From positions 4,219 to 46,848 of the forward strand of contig NZXG01000043.1 of NCBI GenBank assembly GCA_002701845.1: 42,630 nt of DNA. Reading direction: 5' to 3'. Made by a program: the position numbers and the translations under genes. Shown piece by piece: positions 41,538 to 42,630 of the stretch. The notes below the pieces were generated by a model, which was given only the letters and a program-made list of their open reading frames with translations, had not been told where the DNA came from and made no database searches. Position 1 is the stretch's first letter. Every line of letters starts with the position of its first letter. Origin of the DNA: Pseudomonadales bacterium (GTDB lineage Bacteria > Pseudomonadota > Gammaproteobacteria > Pseudomonadales > Ketobacteraceae).

Positions 41538-42563
41538 TCAAGATACGTTTACTTTGGATCGTTTCCAAAGCAGGTAGGTGGCTGGCAGGACCAATAACGT
41601 CAGTATGACCGCGCCAATCATTCCGCCCACCATCGGCGCTGCAATGCGACTCATGACTTCAGAGCCGGTGCCTGTGCCGTACATGATCGGTAACAGTCCC
41701 GCGATAATCGCTGCTGCAGTCATCATCACTGGACGCACCCGTAATCCGGCACCATGCAGTACAGCATGGCGTAGTGTGTTCAGTCTCGGCTCCACGCCTT
41801 TCTTTTCACACTCTTCCACCATATGGTGATAAGCCTGATTAAGGTACACCAGCATGATGACGCCGATTTCTACAGCCACACCCGCCAGCGCAATAAAGCC
41901 TACCCCGACCGCGACTGAGAAGTTGTATCCCAACAGATACATCAGCCAGATCGAACCTACCATGGCCAGGGGCAAGGTGCCCATGATGATGGCTACCTCG
42001 GCAAAACTGCGGAAGTTGAAATAGAGCAGCACAATAATGATGGCTAATGTCAGAGGCACCACATAAGTCAGTTTCGCCTTGGCGCGTAACATGTATTCGT
42101 ACTGCCCTGACCAATTCAAGGAATAGCCTGCCGGTAAATCAACCTGGTCGGCCACCACAACCATGGCCTCTTTGACATAGCTGCCGATATCAACCCCGTC
42201 AATATCGACAAAGGTCCAGCCGTTAAGGCGCGCGTTTTCACTTTTGATGGCGGGCGGTCCGTCTTCCACATAGACATTCGCCACGTCAGCCAATGCGATA
42301 CGCTGGCCAGTGCCGGTCACAATCGGTAGTAAGGCGAGCTGCTCGGGGGAATTGCGAAGATCCTGAGGGTAGCGCAGGTTCACCGGATAGCGTTCAAGCC
42401 CCTCAATGGTTTGAGTGACATTCATTCCACCGATCGCCGTGGCAACCACCTGCTGTACATCTGCAATGTTAAGCCCGTAACGTGCGGCTTTTTCACGCTG
42501 GATGTCCACTTTAATATAGCGCCCTCCTGCCACCTGCATATTCCGGCGAACTTGATCAGTCAT
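41538..42563 (-). pseudogene. cusA: 5'-truncated CusA-type heavy-metal RND efflux pump
   Basis: Only about the last third of a CusA pump (normally about 1040 aa) remains, as a 341-aa frame. Homology appears to begin at VAGGRYIKVDI, in the porter domain, and continues through RALAKA-like KAKLTYVVPLTLAIIIVLLYF, AGVAVEIGVIMLVYL and GAGLRVRPVMMTAAAIIAGLLP to a normal C-terminus. An in-frame TGA lies just before the ATG, so it does not continue to the window edge. Lacking the front half of the proton and metal pathway, it should be inactive. The first ten residues (MTDQVRRNMQ) look unlike the family. Confidence 0.85.
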
Positions 42564-42630
42564 TCTGGAAGTATTTGATCACCTCAACCACGTAATGCAT
42601 TGGGTCGGATATTAGCAACCTTACTGATCA
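42564..42630 (-). other. Junction sequence replacing the front of cusA
   Basis: Upstream of the cusA fragment the minus strand reads in another frame as SDPMHYVVEVIKYFQND followed by a stop, with a second in-frame TGA at the window end. It resembles the C-terminal end of some other protein, perhaps from a mobile element, but it is too short to identify. TGATCA occurs at both ends (near 42553-42558 and at 42625-42630). Confidence 0.35.

Noticed and set aside
1-42630. CRISPR array, tRNA, rRNA, intact IS element or replication origin
   Set aside because: No regular spaced repeats, no recognisable structural RNA, no full transposase frame and no iteron cluster were seen.

Overview
The window is accessory DNA from a Gram-negative bacterium, most likely a gammaproteobacterium. 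The evidence is the Tat and Sec exported copper proteins, the HflK/HflC pair, the LemA and TPM genes, an NDH-2 and a CusA-type RND pump remnant. The genus cannot be fixed from the sequence. Almost everything fits a roughly 40 kb copper/stress island. No rRNA, tRNA or CRISPR array was seen, and no intact transposase.

Layout. (1) 1-2005: an unidentified gene tail, a strong inverted repeat, an AraC-type regulator and a membrane fatty acid hydroxylase/sterol desaturase-family protein. (2) 2097-9297: a copper two-component system (copR-copS, minus strand) divergent from a copper periplasmic operon: glutaredoxin-MauE fusion, Tat-exported multicopper oxidase CopA, CopB, a His/Met-rich small protein, cytochrome c and a small exported coiled-coil protein. 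(3) 9312-19245, all minus: a MerR-type regulator heads a long run with a Cu+ P-type ATPase carrying two odd HMA domains, a DUF2933 protein, a membrane methyltransferase, a Met-rich periplasmic protein, an APC permease, a Cys-less HMA-like protein, a helical protein and a MacB/FtsX-type ABC exporter whose ATPase ends in a YHS metal-binding domain. (4) 19868-25036, plus: a DUF2934 protein, pyruvate formate-lyase-type glycyl radical enzyme, its radical SAM activase, a CBS-pair protein and an EamA transporter. (5) 25122-41264, all minus: AMP/thymidine phosphorylase, PRPP synthetase and a beta-CASP MBL nuclease (all joined by ATGA overlaps), DUF5676, HflK, HflC, a decayed FtsH, a frameshifted trypsin-like protease, NDH-2, LemA, two TPM proteins, GAPDH, a second membrane methyltransferase, a ClsB-like phospholipase D, a saccharopine-dehydrogenase-like protein and two small exported proteins. 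(6) 41538-42630: a 5'-truncated cusA ending at a junction.

The main discovery is regulatory. Three promoters share one MerR-type architecture: a -35 box, a 19-bp spacer ending in CATAGGTG, then a -10 box. One sits before the merR/P-type ATPase run, one before the DUF2934-pfl operon and one before the phosphorylase-PRPP synthetase-nuclease run. Separately, three perfect palindromes ATTACA-N4-TGTAAT, of the kind bound by copper/redox OmpR-type regulators, lie at the copRS/cop intergenic region, between merR and pfl, and upstream of the phosphorylase operon. Together they suggest that one metal-sensing circuit co-controls copper efflux, an oxygen-sensitive glycyl radical enzyme, AMP/PRPP metabolism, RNA turnover and membrane quality control. 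The FtsH and protease members of that last module are broken here.
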